Below, in pieces: positions 16,889 to 28,003 of a stretch of 64,000 bases of DNA; the stretch's first letter is position 1; each line of letters opens with the position of its first letter. The position numbers and the translations under genes were made by a program. Location: positions 713,001-777,000 of the forward strand of contig NZ_CP097329.1 of NCBI RefSeq assembly GCF_030323025.1, read 5' to 3'. The notes under the pieces were generated by a model that was given only the letters and a program-made list of their open reading frames with translations, had not been told where the DNA came from and made no database searches. This DNA comes from Pseudanabaena mucicola str. Chao 1806 (GTDB lineage Bacteria > Cyanobacteriota > Cyanobacteriia > Pseudanabaenales > Pseudanabaenaceae).

Positions 16889-18718
16889 ATGACCTTTACG
16901 CAACGCAAAAATTCTCCCTTTGATCCCACTGAAAACATGCGTACTATGGGCAAGGGGATGCGATCTGCAATTTTATTTTTGCTGGGCGTATTGATGCTGC
17001 TAGGAATTTTGGGGGGACGACTATTTTATTTACAGCTAATTGAGGGCGATCTTAATCAACAACTTGCTGAAAATAATCGGATTCGACTCATTGCGAAACC
17101 ACCTGAGCGTGGTCGTCTATTTGATCGCAAAGGCAATATTCTTGCTTCTAGCAGACTAGCCCATGTGGTGTATCTCTGGCCGATCGCACAATCTAAGGAG
17201 AAATGGCAACCAATCATCGAGCGCTTAGCAGAGTTCATGGGTGTCTCTGCTCAAACTATTGCTGACAAACTAGAACAGGAGGGATATAACTCGCCGAATT
17301 TAGTCAGAATCTCTACAGCGATTAGTCCCAAATTGGCTACAGCACTCTCAGAGCATAGCCTTGAGTTATCGGGAGTCAAGGTGGAGCCAGAAGCGGTACG
17401 TTACTATCCTAATGGTGATGTCGCCGCCCATTTACTAGGATATACAGGAGAGCTAACCGCTGAAGAGTTACCTAAATTGCGTGAAAAAGGTTATCGTCCC
17501 GGGGATGTGATTGGTAAAGCAGGTGTAGAGTATGCCTTTGAAAAAATGTTGCGTGGTGAATGGGGCGGTCAACAGGTAGAAGTTGATGCCTTTGGTAAGG
17601 TATTGCGAATTTTAGGACAAAAGCCTCCAAAAGCAGGAAATGCTGTCAAGCTAACCATTGATCTCGATCTAGAAAAAGCAGTTGAGAAGATTTTAGGTGA
17701 GCAGAAAGGCGGCATCGTGGCAATGAATCCAAATAATGGTGAAATTTTGGCGATGGTCAGTCATCCAGCTTTTGATCCTAATTTATTCTCTGGCAAAATT
17801 TCCGATGCAACATGGAAACGTCTCCAAGAAAAAGATCACCCATTTGTCAATCGTACTCTACAGGTCTATCCTCCCGCGAGTACCTTCAAGGTGGTGACTA
17901 TGACTGCGGGACTAGAAAGTAAAGCCTTTAGCCCGAGTGATGTATTGCCCACATATCCATATCTTGATGTGGGTGGTTTCCAGTTTTGGGATCACAACAA
18001 AGCAGGTTTTGGCACAATTGGCTTCTATGAAGCAATGGCTTTTAGCAGTAATACTTTCTTTGGTCAGGTTGGGATGCGTGTGGGTGAACGTAATCTTGCT
18101 GAATGGTCACACAAGTATGGTTATGGTGAATATTCAGGCATTGAAATTAAGGAGGAAGAGACTAAAGGTACAGTTCCCGATCCAGAGTGGAAGCAAAAAG
18201 TGGTGGGTGAACCTTGGTATGTGGGCAATACCCTGAATATGTCGATTGGTCAGGGTGATGTCCAAGCTAATCTGGTGCAGGTTTCGATGATGACCTCTAG
18301 TGTCGCCAATGGCGGCTTTAAGATCAGACCGCATTTGCTCCTCGAAGATAATGATGCTAGGGAATGGAAACAATCTCTAAATATATCGCCAACTAATTTG
18401 GCAGCCCTGCAAAAATCGCTCAAATCAGTATTTGAGTTTGGAACTGCTTCATCTCTGAGTTCTGCGGAATTTGCCATGGCTGGGAAATCTGGTACAGCAC
18501 AAGATCCGCCACGTCCTAACCATGCATGGTTTACTTTGTATGCGCCCTTCGAGAAACCTGAATTTGTGGTAACGGTCTTTGCAGAAAATGCTGGTGGTGG
18601 TGGTGGTAGCGCGATCGCAGCACCTCTCGCAGTCAAAACCGTAGAAGCCTACATGCAAATCAAAAAGCAAGGCAATTCACCCAATAATCCCCCAGTTCCT
18701 GTACCAGCCCAAAACTAA
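16889..18718 (+). CDS. mrdA: penicillin-binding protein 2 (elongasome transpeptidase)
   Basis: The 609-residue class B PBP has a short cytoplasmic N-terminus, one membrane anchor at about residues 26-48 (AILFLLGVLMLLGILGG), a dimerisation domain with RGRLFDRKG, and a transpeptidase domain. Its catalytic motifs are STFK (Ser331), SSNTFF (SxN) and KSGT (Lys533). It cross-links peptidoglycan in the periplasm during cell elongation together with RodA. The C-terminus ends in a proline/asparagine-rich tail. The gene is followed by a 130-base gap before the Septu operon and appears monocistronic. Confidence 0.93.
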   Translation: MTFTQRKNSPFDPTENMRTMGKGMRSAILFLLGVLMLLGILGGRLFYLQLIEGDLNQQLAENNRIRLIAKPPERGRLFDRKGNILASSRLAHVVYLWPIAQSKEKWQPIIERLAEFMGVSAQTIADKLEQEGYNSPNLVRISTAISPKLATALSEHSLELSGVKVEPEAVRYYPNGDVAAHLLGYTGELTAEELPKLREKGYRPGDVIGKAGVEYAFEKMLRGEWGGQQVEVDAFGKVLRILGQKPPKAGNAVKLTIDLDLEKAVEKILGEQKGGIVAMNPNNGEILAMVSHPAFDPNLFSGKISDATWKRLQEKDHPFVNRTLQVYPPASTFKVVTMTAGLESKAFSPSDVLPTYPYLDVGGFQFWDHNKAGFGTIGFYEAMAFSSNTFFGQVGMRVGERNLAEWSHKYGYGEYSGIEIKEEETKGTVPDPEWKQKVVGEPWYVGNTLNMSIGQGDVQANLVQVSMMTSSVANGGFKIRPHLLLEDNDAREWKQSLNISPTNLAALQKSLKSVFEFGTASSLSSAEFAMAGKSGTAQDPPRPNHAWFTLYAPFEKPEFVVTVFAENAGGGGGSAIAAPLAVKTVEAYMQIKKQGNSPNNPPVPVPAQN

Positions 18719-18850
18719 AAAGAAGTGATTTATGGATACATTAAAATTAATTGAGCATGAATTAGTTAATTAAATTTCCAACTTTATTTAGCTCATTACA
18801 TAGACAGTCTCATACTTCATATTCACAATAAATTACACCAATAAGTAAGT

Positions 18851-20122
18851 ATGAAAATCAAACAATTAAGAATACAATCATTTCGTGGAATCAGCGATCT
18901 CACTTTAGATTTTGATGATCGTCTTAATGTACTGATTGGTAATAATGGCTCAGGAAAATCTAGTATTCTTGATTCCTTGGGTGCTCTCCTCAATAGCATT
19001 TCCGATCTAGTTTATACATTATATGTAGATTCAAACAATATAATTGATTTGAAAAAGCAACGAGTTAAAAATATCTTTTTAGATGATGACATTTCTGTCA
19101 AAAACGAAAAAATTGTAGTCCAATCAGAAGCTAATATCAATCTTTTAGACTTTAAGTTGATCATACAAAAAAACAAAAAAAGAAAAGAGTCTATAATTCA
19201 AATAGTAAATAGTTCCTCTCACTCCGAGCTGCAAAAATTTGTTAATTCTGACAACATACCTGTTCTAATTTATTACTCAGTTAAGCGTAATCTTGTATTT
19301 GAAGAGTGCCAAGCTTCTCAGGAAGCAAAGAGTAATACTCCTTTTGATGCTTATATTCGTGCATTTACAGGCGGGAAAGTTGTTTTTCAAGAGTTTTTTG
19401 AGTGGTTTAAATTACTTGAAGAATTAGAAAATGAACTGATTAGAGACAACCCAAATTATCGAGACAAACAATTAGAATCTGTACGCCAAGCAATTTATAC
19501 TTTTCTACCAGAATTTAAAGATCTCAGAATTCGTCGTCGTCCTGAACTACGCATGACTGTTACAAAAAATGACGCTGAACTTACGATCAACCAATTGTCT
19601 GATGGCGAAAAAAACTTATTAGCGATGGTGGGAGATTTGGCGAGAAGATTGGCGATCGCTAATCCTGATATGGAAAAACCTGAACATGGTAGCGGTGCGG
19701 TCTTAATTGACGAGATCGAACTACATCTGTATCCTAAATGGCAACGCATGGTTATACCTGCATTACTCAGAACCTTTCCCAATTGTCAATTTATAATTAC
19801 AACCCACTCACCACAGGTATTAGGCGAAGTTAAGGACGGTAAAATCTATCGACTTGCTAATACACAATCAGGTGTTACTGCGGAAATAGTTAGAACCTAT
19901 GGCAGAGATAGCAACCGCATTCTCGAAGATGAAATGGGAGTTCCCAAACGAAATCAAAAAATTAAAGATGATTTATTGAATTTATTCAGACTAATTGATG
20001 ACGGTAATTTAACTCAAGCAAAAGAGCTACAAACATCCCTAAAAGAGGAAATTGGCTTTGATGAGCCAGAATTTGCTCGGGCAGATGTATTAATTCATCG
20101 AAAAGAAGTCTTGGGAAGATGA
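18851..20122 (+). CDS. ptuA: PtuA-like AAA ATPase of a Septu defence system
   Basis: A 423-residue SMC/Rad50-like (OLD-type ABC) ATPase. It has Walker A NNGSGKSS (about residue 33), a helical insertion in the middle, the signature LSDGEKNLLAMV, Walker B AVLIDEIELHLYPKWQ and the TTHSPQVL histidine switch. Its stop overlaps the start of an HNH nuclease gene by four bases (ATGA), which is the PtuA-PtuB arrangement of Septu antiphage systems. PtuA senses infection and controls the PtuB nuclease. The middle is AT-rich compared with neighbouring core genes, in line with horizontal transfer. No reverse transcriptase is near, so this is not a retron. Confidence 0.85.
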   Translation: MKIKQLRIQSFRGISDLTLDFDDRLNVLIGNNGSGKSSILDSLGALLNSISDLVYTLYVDSNNIIDLKKQRVKNIFLDDDISVKNEKIVVQSEANINLLDFKLIIQKNKKRKESIIQIVNSSSHSELQKFVNSDNIPVLIYYSVKRNLVFEECQASQEAKSNTPFDAYIRAFTGGKVVFQEFFEWFKLLEELENELIRDNPNYRDKQLESVRQAIYTFLPEFKDLRIRRRPELRMTVTKNDAELTINQLSDGEKNLLAMVGDLARRLAIANPDMEKPEHGSGAVLIDEIELHLYPKWQRMVIPALLRTFPNCQFIITTHSPQVLGEVKDGKIYRLANTQSGVTAEIVRTYGRDSNRILEDEMGVPKRNQKIKDDLLNLFRLIDDGNLTQAKELQTSLKEEIGFDEPEFARADVLIHRKEVLGR

Positions 20123-20814
20123 GATATATCAAAAAGGGGCAAGAACCGCAAAGTTTCACCGACTGGAAATCTCAAGAAAATGATGATTGGAAACAAACCT
20201 ACAGTGATTTGCGCGGTCAAATTAAAGCTGAAGTACATAAGGCTTTACTAAAAGAGCAAGGATATACCTGCTGTTATTGCGGCATGAAAATTGACAGTGA
20301 TATCAGTCATATTGAACATTTGCAACCACAGAATGAGAAAGATCTAGCACAGCCCAAAAATCTAGCCTTAGCAATAGATTTCTCAAACCTTTTAGCATCA
20401 TGCGGTTTTTCAGATAAATATAAAATCTCTGATCCTGAGCAAAAATATGAGATGGTTCTACACTGCCTACAGCATTGTGGATGTAAAAGAGGCAATAATC
20501 CGCTTTCAGTCTCACCATTGCAAGTAGATTGCGCTGATTTTTTTCGATACACAGGTTCTGGAGAAATACGTCCTGCCGAAGATCACGATAAGCATCAAGC
20601 CGCCTTAGAAACTATCCAAACGCTCAATCTCAAGCATGAAAATCTAACGGCTATGAGAGAAGCTGCAATTATTGGTGCTTTACAAGGATTAGAAGAATTA
20701 ACGACAGCAGACTTAGAAATGCTGATTAAATCCTATGAACAGCCAAATAAACAAGCTTTTAGCTTTGCGATCGCCTATATCCTCAAACAATTTTTAGACC
20801 CAAAATCAATATGA
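20119..20814 (+). CDS. ptuB: PtuB-like HNH nuclease of a Septu defence system
   Basis: A 231-residue protein of the TIGR02646 family. The zinc/HNH region reads YTCCYCGMKI, DISHIEHLQPQ and NLLASC, with a further HCGCKRGN cysteine group. The His-Glu-His of the second motif and the downstream Asn match the HNH catalytic layout. Translationally coupled to ptuA through the ATGA overlap. Expected to cleave DNA or RNA when released by PtuA during phage attack; that role is from studied Septu systems. The operon ends at a strong bidirectional terminator shared with ilvC. Confidence 0.87.
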   Translation: MRYIKKGQEPQSFTDWKSQENDDWKQTYSDLRGQIKAEVHKALLKEQGYTCCYCGMKIDSDISHIEHLQPQNEKDLAQPKNLALAIDFSNLLASCGFSDKYKISDPEQKYEMVLHCLQHCGCKRGNNPLSVSPLQVDCADFFRYTGSGEIRPAEDHDKHQAALETIQTLNLKHENLTAMREAAIIGALQGLEELTTADLEMLIKSYEQPNKQAFSFAIAYILKQFLDPKSI

Positions 20815-20842
20815 TCTCAATGCCTGATGGGTAAGTGATCGC

Positions 20843-20881
20843 AATAAAAAAGTGAGGCACATAGTGCCTCACTTTTTTATT
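20843..20881. terminator. bidirectional intrinsic terminator
   Basis: A perfect 18-bp stem (20843-20860 with 20864-20881), loop of three bases. An A run on the left and a T run on the right serve both ptuB (plus) and ilvC (minus). Confidence 0.92.
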
Positions 20882-20889
20882 AGCTGAGA

Positions 20890-21951
<1,062 letters not shown>

Positions 21952-22013
21952 TTATTGTCAATTGGCTTCAAACACTTTGCCTAGTCTAACAAAAATCGTC
22001 CCTCTAAAGAAAT

Positions 22014-22172
22014 AAATTTAACGTCAGTTCGGGTTAAGCTAGCAAATTTTAAAAGCCCAAAAGTAAAAGCATTGCTTAGCAATGCTTTTACTTTTGGGCT
22101 TTGAGAGAGGGTTTGCATAGCAAACCCTCTCTCAAAGCCCGTTTCAAATCATTCTGAACTCGCGCTAAATTT
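22014..22172. repeat. MITE-like repeat family 6 with IS982-like ends
   Basis: The ends AAATTTAACGTCAGTTCGGG and, inverted, AAATTTAGCGCGAGTTCAGA are imperfect 20-bp repeats. They share the AACGTnAGTTCG core with the IS982 terminal repeat at 9104. Inside are two near-perfect hairpins (22052-22073 with 22081-22102, and 22103-22116 with 22120-22133). It occupies most of the gap upstream of ilvC. The family may be a non-autonomous IS982 derivative. Confidence 0.7.
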
Positions 22173-22225
22173 ATAGTTTTGTTCAGGTAAAGGCAGAGCT
22201 TTGCACTGTCTTTACCTATGGGCTA

Positions 22226-23635
22226 TTAATGCTGCGATTGCCATACTTCTAAAAAATCATTAATTTCTTGCATGAGCCATTCTTTTTCTACGCGACTTAA
22301 TCCCGAACCAAATTTGTGAGAATAGACACCTTGATTGAGGCATAGTTGCATGACAGGTTGATTGTTGACTTCGTAAAAACTCTTGAGTTCTAAAGGTCGT
22401 AAATCTTGAGTTTTACCCTGTATGCGTCGCTTTGCACCGAGAATATCCCATTCAAGACTGAAACTGCGATCGCCAATGACAAGACGGACTTTGCCAAATA
22501 CTGTTGATAAAGCGGCATAAGCCATGCCAATACCCACCAACCAAAACGGAATGGAGAACAATGCGAAAAATCCTGCTCTCGCAGCTAGGGATGTCCAAAA
22601 TATGAGAAAGACATTCCAGAAAATCGCAAAGATTAATAAACTGATACCTTCGCCTCGCCAACCTGTCGGGGGAATATTAATCTCTAAAAAGCTATCAGTC
22701 TTTTTCAGATCAATGCGACTACCTAGGGGTTTCTCATAGCGGCGTTGAGAAACTAGGCGATCGCCTGTTTGATTGAATAAATGCTGAATATCAGGAGCAT
22801 TAATGCGTTGTTCGATGGATGGTAATGGGGGGGTTTGTAAAGATCTGAGCGCTTGTCTAGCACTACTAAAACGATCTTCGATCGCTGGTTCGATCATTTT
22901 TTCGAGCCAATCAGCAAAGTGTGGTGAAATATCAACAGCATCTCGGAAGTTAATTTTGAATCTAACCTCAGGCAAGTCCGAAGGCGATCGCCCTGTCAGT
23001 AAAAATAAAACTGTTGCACCGAGGGCATAAAGATCAGTAGCAGGGACAGCCTTACCGCGAAACTGTTCGGGGGGCATATAGCCATAAGTTCCAACAACGG
23101 TACTACCACCGATTTGGGTATTGCGATAGGTATCTTGTACTGCGCCAAAATCAACGAGGGCAATTTTGCCATTAGGTTGGCGAATGAGATTTTGTGGTTT
23201 GATATCGCGATGGACTACAGGTGGCTTCAATTCATGAAGATAGATCAATACATCAAGCACCTGTGCCGCAATTTGTTGAATTTCGGATTCGCTACCATGC
23301 CAACCATTGGCAATTTCCTGAGCCAGCGATCGCCCTTCTACTAATTGCTGCACGATGTAAAAATCGCGATCATTTTCATGGTCAATCTGAAAATAGTCTA
23401 GATAACGGGGAATCGCAGGATGAGTGAGTTGGGCTAAGACTTTGGCTTCCCGTTCAAAGAGTTCTAACACTTTCCATTCCGTCATCCGCCGCAGCGATAA
23501 AGCCTTAAGTGCAACGCGAACGCCTTTTTGTAAATCCTCAGCAGCATAAGTAATACCAATTCCTCCCTGTCCCAAAACATGAGAAATACGGTAACGGTCT
23601 TGAACTATTTCCCCAGTTTGATGTAGTTCTGTCAC
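22226..23635 (-). CDS. membrane-anchored serine/threonine protein kinase
   Basis: The 469-residue protein has an N-terminal Hanks-type kinase. The glycine loop is LGQGGIGITYAA, the VALKAL lysine is present, the catalytic loop is VVHRDIKPQNLI, DFGAVQ follows, and GTYGYMPPEQF is the APE-type segment. Two hydrophobic stretches at about residues 330-375 form a membrane hairpin, followed by a ~90-residue domain of the kind seen in cyanobacterial kinases. It phosphorylates unknown targets in signalling. All catalytic residues are present, so it should be active. Confidence 0.92.
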   Translation of the reverse strand: MTELHQTGEIVQDRYRISHVLGQGGIGITYAAEDLQKGVRVALKALSLRRMTEWKVLELFEREAKVLAQLTHPAIPRYLDYFQIDHENDRDFYIVQQLVEGRSLAQEIANGWHGSESEIQQIAAQVLDVLIYLHELKPPVVHRDIKPQNLIRQPNGKIALVDFGAVQDTYRNTQIGGSTVVGTYGYMPPEQFRGKAVPATDLYALGATVLFLLTGRSPSDLPEVRFKINFRDAVDISPHFADWLEKMIEPAIEDRFSSARQALRSLQTPPLPSIEQRINAPDIQHLFNQTGDRLVSQRRYEKPLGSRIDLKKTDSFLEINIPPTGWRGEGISLLIFAIFWNVFLIFWTSLAARAGFFALFSIPFWLVGIGMAYAALSTVFGKVRLVIGDRSFSLEWDILGAKRRIQGKTQDLRPLELKSFYEVNNQPVMQLCLNQGVYSHKFGSGLSRVEKEWLMQEINDFLEVWQSQH

Positions 23636-23670
23636 AAAATTTCCCTAAACTAACCCTAAATCAATATTAT

Positions 23671-24252
23671 TTATACAAAAACACAAGGTTTAGTTAATGC
23701 TTTTTGTAAGAGATTTTGATAACTTTGATCATCAATTTCATAGGCTCCAAATCTCGCTAAATGGGGGTTCATTAACTGAGCATCAAATAAACTATAACCT
23801 CGCGATCGCAAATGCTCTACCAACTTCACCATTGCCACCTTTGAGCCTTCGGGAATTTTAAAAAACATCGACTCACCAATAAATACACCACGAATAGCGA
23901 TCCCCAGAATTCCACCTGCTAATTTGTCACCTTGCCATGTCTCAAAACTATGCGCCCAACCTGCTTGATGCAAATTAAAATACAGTGTTCGTAGTTCGTT
24001 GGAGATCCATGTTGTTTCGCGATCGGCACAGCCTTCTACAACTTGCTCAAATGCGCTATCAATCCTAACTTCAAATCGATTTTGATTGATTGCACGCTGC
24101 AAAGATTTGGGATAGCGAAAGTGATCGTCAAGTGGGATCAAGGTGCGTTCATTAGTGTAGTACCACTCAATCGGCTGCCCATCACCTTCGGACATCAAAA
24201 AATAGCCTTGGCTATAACCGTCAATAATGCTGCGGATGTCAAACCTTTCCAC
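23671..24252 (-). CDS. aat: leucyl/phenylalanyl-tRNA--protein transferase
   Basis: A 193-residue protein that transfers Leu or Phe from tRNA to proteins with N-terminal Lys or Arg, making N-degrons for ClpS/ClpAP. Family blocks are [19 protein letters not shown] near the start, [16 protein letters not shown], the [25 protein letters not shown] core, GESMFF and [15 protein letters not shown]. The usual length for cyanobacteria. It lies 35 bases upstream of the kinase gene on the same strand, so the two may be cotranscribed. Confidence 0.92.
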   Translation of the reverse strand: MERFDIRSIIDGYSQGYFLMSEGDGQPIEWYYTNERTLIPLDDHFRYPKSLQRAINQNRFEVRIDSAFEQVVEGCADRETTWISNELRTLYFNLHQAGWAHSFETWQGDKLAGGILGIAIRGVFIGESMFFKIPEGSKVAMVKLVEHLRSRGYSLFDAQLMNPHLARFGAYEIDDQSYQNLLQKALTKPCVFV

Positions 24253-24447
24253 AAATAGATTTCCAACTCACTAGTAGAGAACTTAGTTTTGTAATCTATT
24301 TTAAAGTCTCTTCATAAATTGAAATACTTTTTCATTTAGTTTTAGTCTTTTAAATCAGATAGTTAAATGAAAAATCATTCAGTAATTAAACTTGTTTAGC
24401 TTTAAAAAACTGAAAATTTTGAAATACATAAACAGACTAAAATGATA

Positions 24448-24640
24448 AATGGTTTGCTCTCTTTAAGTATAAATACTTATATCAAGCAAACCATCTATGC
24501 ATAAGAGTTATTATTAAATTGGGTATTAAAATTCAGAATCTTTAAATAAGCCGATTCCGTTTGAATGTTTATATTCTGCAAGATATTGATAAAAAACTGG
24601 GATCGCTTAATATTTTCTTTATAATTTAACTCAAAAATCT
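24448..24640 (-). ncRNA. candidate structured non-coding element, copy 1
   Basis: The element has a stem of ten bases (ATGGTTTGCT, about 24448, with AGCAAACCAT, about 24485). After a spacer comes a block containing ATTCAGAATC, CCGATTCCGTTT, TATTCTG and GATCGCTTAATA-TTTCTTTA. A diverged copy lies 340 bases downstream with the same order. No ORF fits. Read on the minus strand the hairpin would be terminal and followed by a T-rich run, like an intrinsic terminator; the strand is inferred from this only. Confidence 0.4.
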
Positions 24641-24789
24641 AGCCTAAGTTGAATTACTCATCTCAAAAGTCTTGATCTCTGTGGATCCCCGTATTTCTAC
24701 TCATAAAGATTGGCTTTTACAGCTAAGAAGCATAAATTAAAGAAGTAAATTATCACACAAAATGAAAATTTAAAGAGGCAACATAAAAT

Positions 24790-24985
24790 AAGTGGCTCTT
24801 AAAAGGTAGGTAGAAATTACCATTGACCTTTTAAAAACCACTCTCTTTTCTAGTAGTTTATTAAGTTTGTATTTAAATTCAGAGCCTATATATAAGCTGG
24901 CTCCGTTTTAATGATCATATTCTGATAGAAAATTTGCCACTTTTGAGATCGCTTAATACTTTCTTTACAGTCAAACTTAGGAAAC
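24790..24985 (-). ncRNA. candidate structured non-coding element, copy 2
   Basis: Same architecture as copy 1. A different stem (AGTGG..TTAAAAGGT with ACCTTTTAA..CCACT) occupies the same position. It is followed by ATTCAGAGCC, GCTGGCTCCGTTTT, TATTCTG and GATCGCTTAATACTTTCTTTA. The conserved block plus a hairpin whose sequence changed while pairing stayed suggests an RNA. The rest of the 1.1-kb gap (24253-25345) is AT-rich with nothing else I recognise. Confidence 0.4.
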
Positions 24986-25330
24986 AATATAGTGAGTATT
25001 TATACTTATACAGCATATTTCTTTTAAATGTATTTTTGATAATGTTTAATAAGAAAATATGTTAGTTGTTGCTTAGTTTTTTTCAAGACTTTAAATTAAT
25101 TTAATAAATTTTAAATTATTAACTTCAATATAAATTTATTGCCTTTTGTAATGATATGTATCGTCTACTTAACATAATTTTTAGAGGTACATCTCACTTG
25201 GCTGTGCTTCTAAAATTTATTTACCAAAATATTGTGACAGGTACGGAAACACACACTCTTTAGTAAGGTAGAACCGATCCCCCCTAAAAATCTAGACAGA
25301 CTAATATATTTACAGTTGTCTAAATGCCAC

Positions 25331-25337
25331 AGGAGGT
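25331..25337 (+). promoter_or_regulatory. strong ribosome-binding site of clpB
   Basis: AGGAGGT, a full anti-Shine-Dalgarno match, eight bases before the ATG at 25346. It confirms that start; most genes in this window have much weaker sites. Confidence 0.8.
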
Positions 25338-25345
25338 AACTCGCG

Positions 25346-27964
25346 ATGCAACCAACTAATCCTAATCAATTTACTGAAAAAGCATGGGCGGCAATCGCAA
25401 GGACACCCGACGTGGTGAAAGCAGCCCAACAGCAACAAATTGAGCCAGAGCATTTACTCAAATCCTTGCTAGAGGAAGAGGGGCTAGCATCTAGCATTTT
25501 CAGTAAAGCGGGGATCAATATTCATCGTTTGCGCGATCGCATCGATGAGTTTATTAATCGGCAGCCCAAAGTCTCTAGCTCCAATACATCAGTGTACTTA
25601 GGCAAAAATTTAGATGTATTGCTAGATCATGCCGAAAAGGAACGTAAAAGTTTTGGCGATGATTTTATTTCCATTGAGCATATCCTCTTGGCTTACTGCA
25701 AAGATGATCGCTTCGGTAAGCCTCTCTATCGAGAAATGGGGCTTGATGAAGCAAAGCTTCGTAACATTATTCAGCAAGTGCGCGGTAGTCAAAAAGTGAG
25801 TGATCAAAACCCCGAAAACAAGTACGAGGCTTTAACTAAATATGGTCGAGATCTGACGGAATTAGCCCGTGCAGGTAAGCTTGATCCCGTTATTGGTCGT
25901 GATGATGAAATTCGCCGCACGATCCAGATTTTGTCACGCCGCACTAAGAATAATCCTGTCTTAATTGGTGAACCTGGTGTAGGTAAAACGGCGATCGCTG
26001 AGGGTTTAGCCCAACGCATTCTTAGTGGTGATGTGCCTGAGTCTCTGAAAGATCGCAAGCTAATTGCCTTGGATATGGGTGGCTTGATTGCAGGGGCAAA
26101 ATATCGGGGTGAATTTGAGGAACGTCTCAAAGCGGTTCTCAAGGAAGTTATGGACTCAAACGGGCATATCATTCTATTTATTGATGAAATTCATACGGTT
26201 GTTGGTGCAGGTGCGACCCAAGGCGCGATGGATGCAGGTAACTTACTCAAGCCAATGTTAGCAAGAGGTGAGTTGCGTTGTATTGGCGCGACAACCTTGG
26301 ATGAATATCGAAAATATATCGAAAAAGATGCTGCCCTTGAACGTCGGTTCCAGCAAGTTTATGTCGATCAGCCCAATGTCGAAGATACGATCTCGATCTT
26401 GCGGGGATTGCGCGATCGCTACGAATTGCATCATGGCGTAAAGATTTCCGACACAGCACTAGTTGCTGCTGCTACCCTGTCTAATCGCTATATTAGTGAT
26501 CGCTTCCTACCAGATAAAGCGATCGATCTCGTTGATGAGTCGGCAGCGAAATTAAAAATGGAAATCACCTCTCAGCCTGAGGCTCTTGATGAAATTAATC
26601 GGAAGGTGATTCAGCTAGAGATGGAATGCCTCTCTCTCAAAAAAGAAACTGATCGCGAGTCCCTAGATCGTCTCGAAAAATTAAATAAAGAATTGGGTGA
26701 TCTCAAGCAAGAGCAAACAACTCTCAAAGCCCAATGGGAAGCAGAGAAACAGGTAATTGATAATATTCGCAAACTCAAGGAAGATATTGATCATGTCAAT
26801 GTCGAAATTCAGCAAGCAGAGCGCAATTACGACCTGAATAAGGCGGCGGAGTTGAAGTATGGCAAATTAACTGATTTGCAACGTCAGTTAGAAATTGCCG
26901 AGGTCAACCTCGATGAAGCCAAAACTTCAGGGCGCTCTCTCTTACGTCAAGAGGTAATGGAAGAAGACATTGCCGAAATCATTTCTAAATGGTCAGGTAT
27001 TCCCGTTAGTAAGTTAGTGGAATCGGAAAAAGAAAAGCTCTTGCAATTGGAAGATGTACTGCATGATCGCGTAGTTGGTCAAGAGGAAGCGGTTACAGCG
27101 ATCGCCGATGCCATTCAAAGATCCAGAGCAGGACTCGCCGATCCTAATCGTCCGATTGCTAGCTTTATTTTCCTTGGTCCTACAGGTGTCGGCAAAACGG
27201 AACTTGCTAAAGCTCTAGCAGCCTATCTCTTTGATACTGAAGATTCGATGGTGCGGATTGATATGTCCGAATATATGGAGAAGCATAGTGTTTCCCGCCT
27301 AGTCGGCGCACCTCCTGGCTATGTTGGCTATGAAGAAGGCGGACAACTGACTGAAGCCGTGCGTCGTCGTCCCTATGCTGTGATTCTCTTTGATGAAATC
27401 GAGAAAGCACATCCCGATGTCTTTAACATCATGCTACAAATCCTTGATGATGGTCGCGTTACCGATTCTCAAGGTCGCACCGTTGACTTTAAGAATTCGA
27501 TTATCATCATGACCAGCAACGTTGGTTCGCAATATATTCTCGATATTGCAGGAGATGATTCTCGCCATGAAGAAATGCGGGCAAGGGTAATGGAATCGAT
27601 GCAAGCCAGTTTCCGTCCTGAATTCCTCAACCGTATCGATGAAATTGTGATCTTCCACGCTCTCCGCCGTGAACAATTGCGCCGTATCGTCAAGCTCCAA
27701 GTCCAGCGTTTAGAAAAACGTTTAGCAGATCGCCGCATGACTTTAAAACTAGCGGAAGCCGCTCTTGATTTCATAGCTGAAGTTGGCTATGACCCTGTGT
27801 ACGGAGCACGTCCACTCAAACGCATCATTCAGCGTCAGTTAGAAACCCAAATTGCTAAAGGAATTTTGCGTGGTGATTTCTCTGACGGTGACACTATTTT
27901 TGTGGATATCGAAAATGAGCGTCTCGCCTTTAAGCGGCTTCACTCAGGTTTAATCACTGTCTAA
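25346..27964 (+). CDS. clpB: ClpB disaggregase chaperone
   Basis: The 872-residue Hsp100 protein carries an N-domain (two Clp-N repeats, residues 1-145) and AAA1 with Walker [10 protein letters not shown] and Walker [12 protein letters not shown] coiled-coil middle domain covers about residues 405-525, and AAA2 has GPTGVGKTE and [12 protein letters not shown]. The pore tyrosine blocks [11 protein letters not shown] and GYVGYEEGG are present. With DnaK it pulls aggregated proteins apart after heat stress. The middle domain separates it from ClpC. Preceded by a long AT-rich region with two candidate RNAs; followed by a terminator. Confidence 0.96.
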   Translation: MQPTNPNQFTEKAWAAIARTPDVVKAAQQQQIEPEHLLKSLLEEEGLASSIFSKAGINIHRLRDRIDEFINRQPKVSSSNTSVYLGKNLDVLLDHAEKERKSFGDDFISIEHILLAYCKDDRFGKPLYREMGLDEAKLRNIIQQVRGSQKVSDQNPENKYEALTKYGRDLTELARAGKLDPVIGRDDEIRRTIQILSRRTKNNPVLIGEPGVGKTAIAEGLAQRILSGDVPESLKDRKLIALDMGGLIAGAKYRGEFEERLKAVLKEVMDSNGHIILFIDEIHTVVGAGATQGAMDAGNLLKPMLARGELRCIGATTLDEYRKYIEKDAALERRFQQVYVDQPNVEDTISILRGLRDRYELHHGVKISDTALVAAATLSNRYISDRFLPDKAIDLVDESAAKLKMEITSQPEALDEINRKVIQLEMECLSLKKETDRESLDRLEKLNKELGDLKQEQTTLKAQWEAEKQVIDNIRKLKEDIDHVNVEIQQAERNYDLNKAAELKYGKLTDLQRQLEIAEVNLDEAKTSGRSLLRQEVMEEDIAEIISKWSGIPVSKLVESEKEKLLQLEDVLHDRVVGQEEAVTAIADAIQRSRAGLADPNRPIASFIFLGPTGVGKTELAKALAAYLFDTEDSMVRIDMSEYMEKHSVSRLVGAPPGYVGYEEGGQLTEAVRRRPYAVILFDEIEKAHPDVFNIMLQILDDGRVTDSQGRTVDFKNSIIIMTSNVGSQYILDIAGDDSRHEEMRARVMESMQASFRPEFLNRIDEIVIFHALRREQLRRIVKLQVQRLEKRLADRRMTLKLAEAALDFIAEVGYDPVYGARPLKRIIQRQLETQIAKGILRGDFSDGDTIFVDIENERLAFKRLHSGLITV

Positions 27965-27970
27965 TGCTAA

Positions 27971-28003
27971 TAGGAGAGGTAGTGCTAAGCGCCGCCTCTC
28001 CTA
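27971..28003 (+). terminator. clpB terminator hairpin
   Basis: Stem TAGGAGAGG (27971-27979) pairs with CCTCTCCTA (27995-28003). It starts just after the clpB stop; no long T run follows because an IS630-type end begins at 28002. Confidence 0.6.

Noticed and set aside
18721-18850. Possible retron RNA upstream of the PtuA gene
   Set aside because: No reverse transcriptase gene and no msr/msd-like fold are present; a plain Septu operon explains the two genes.
24253-25345. tRNA or known RNA gene in the clpB upstream gap
   Set aside because: No T-arm GGTTCGA motif or cloverleaf is found on either strand; the hairpins there fit no RNA family I can name.
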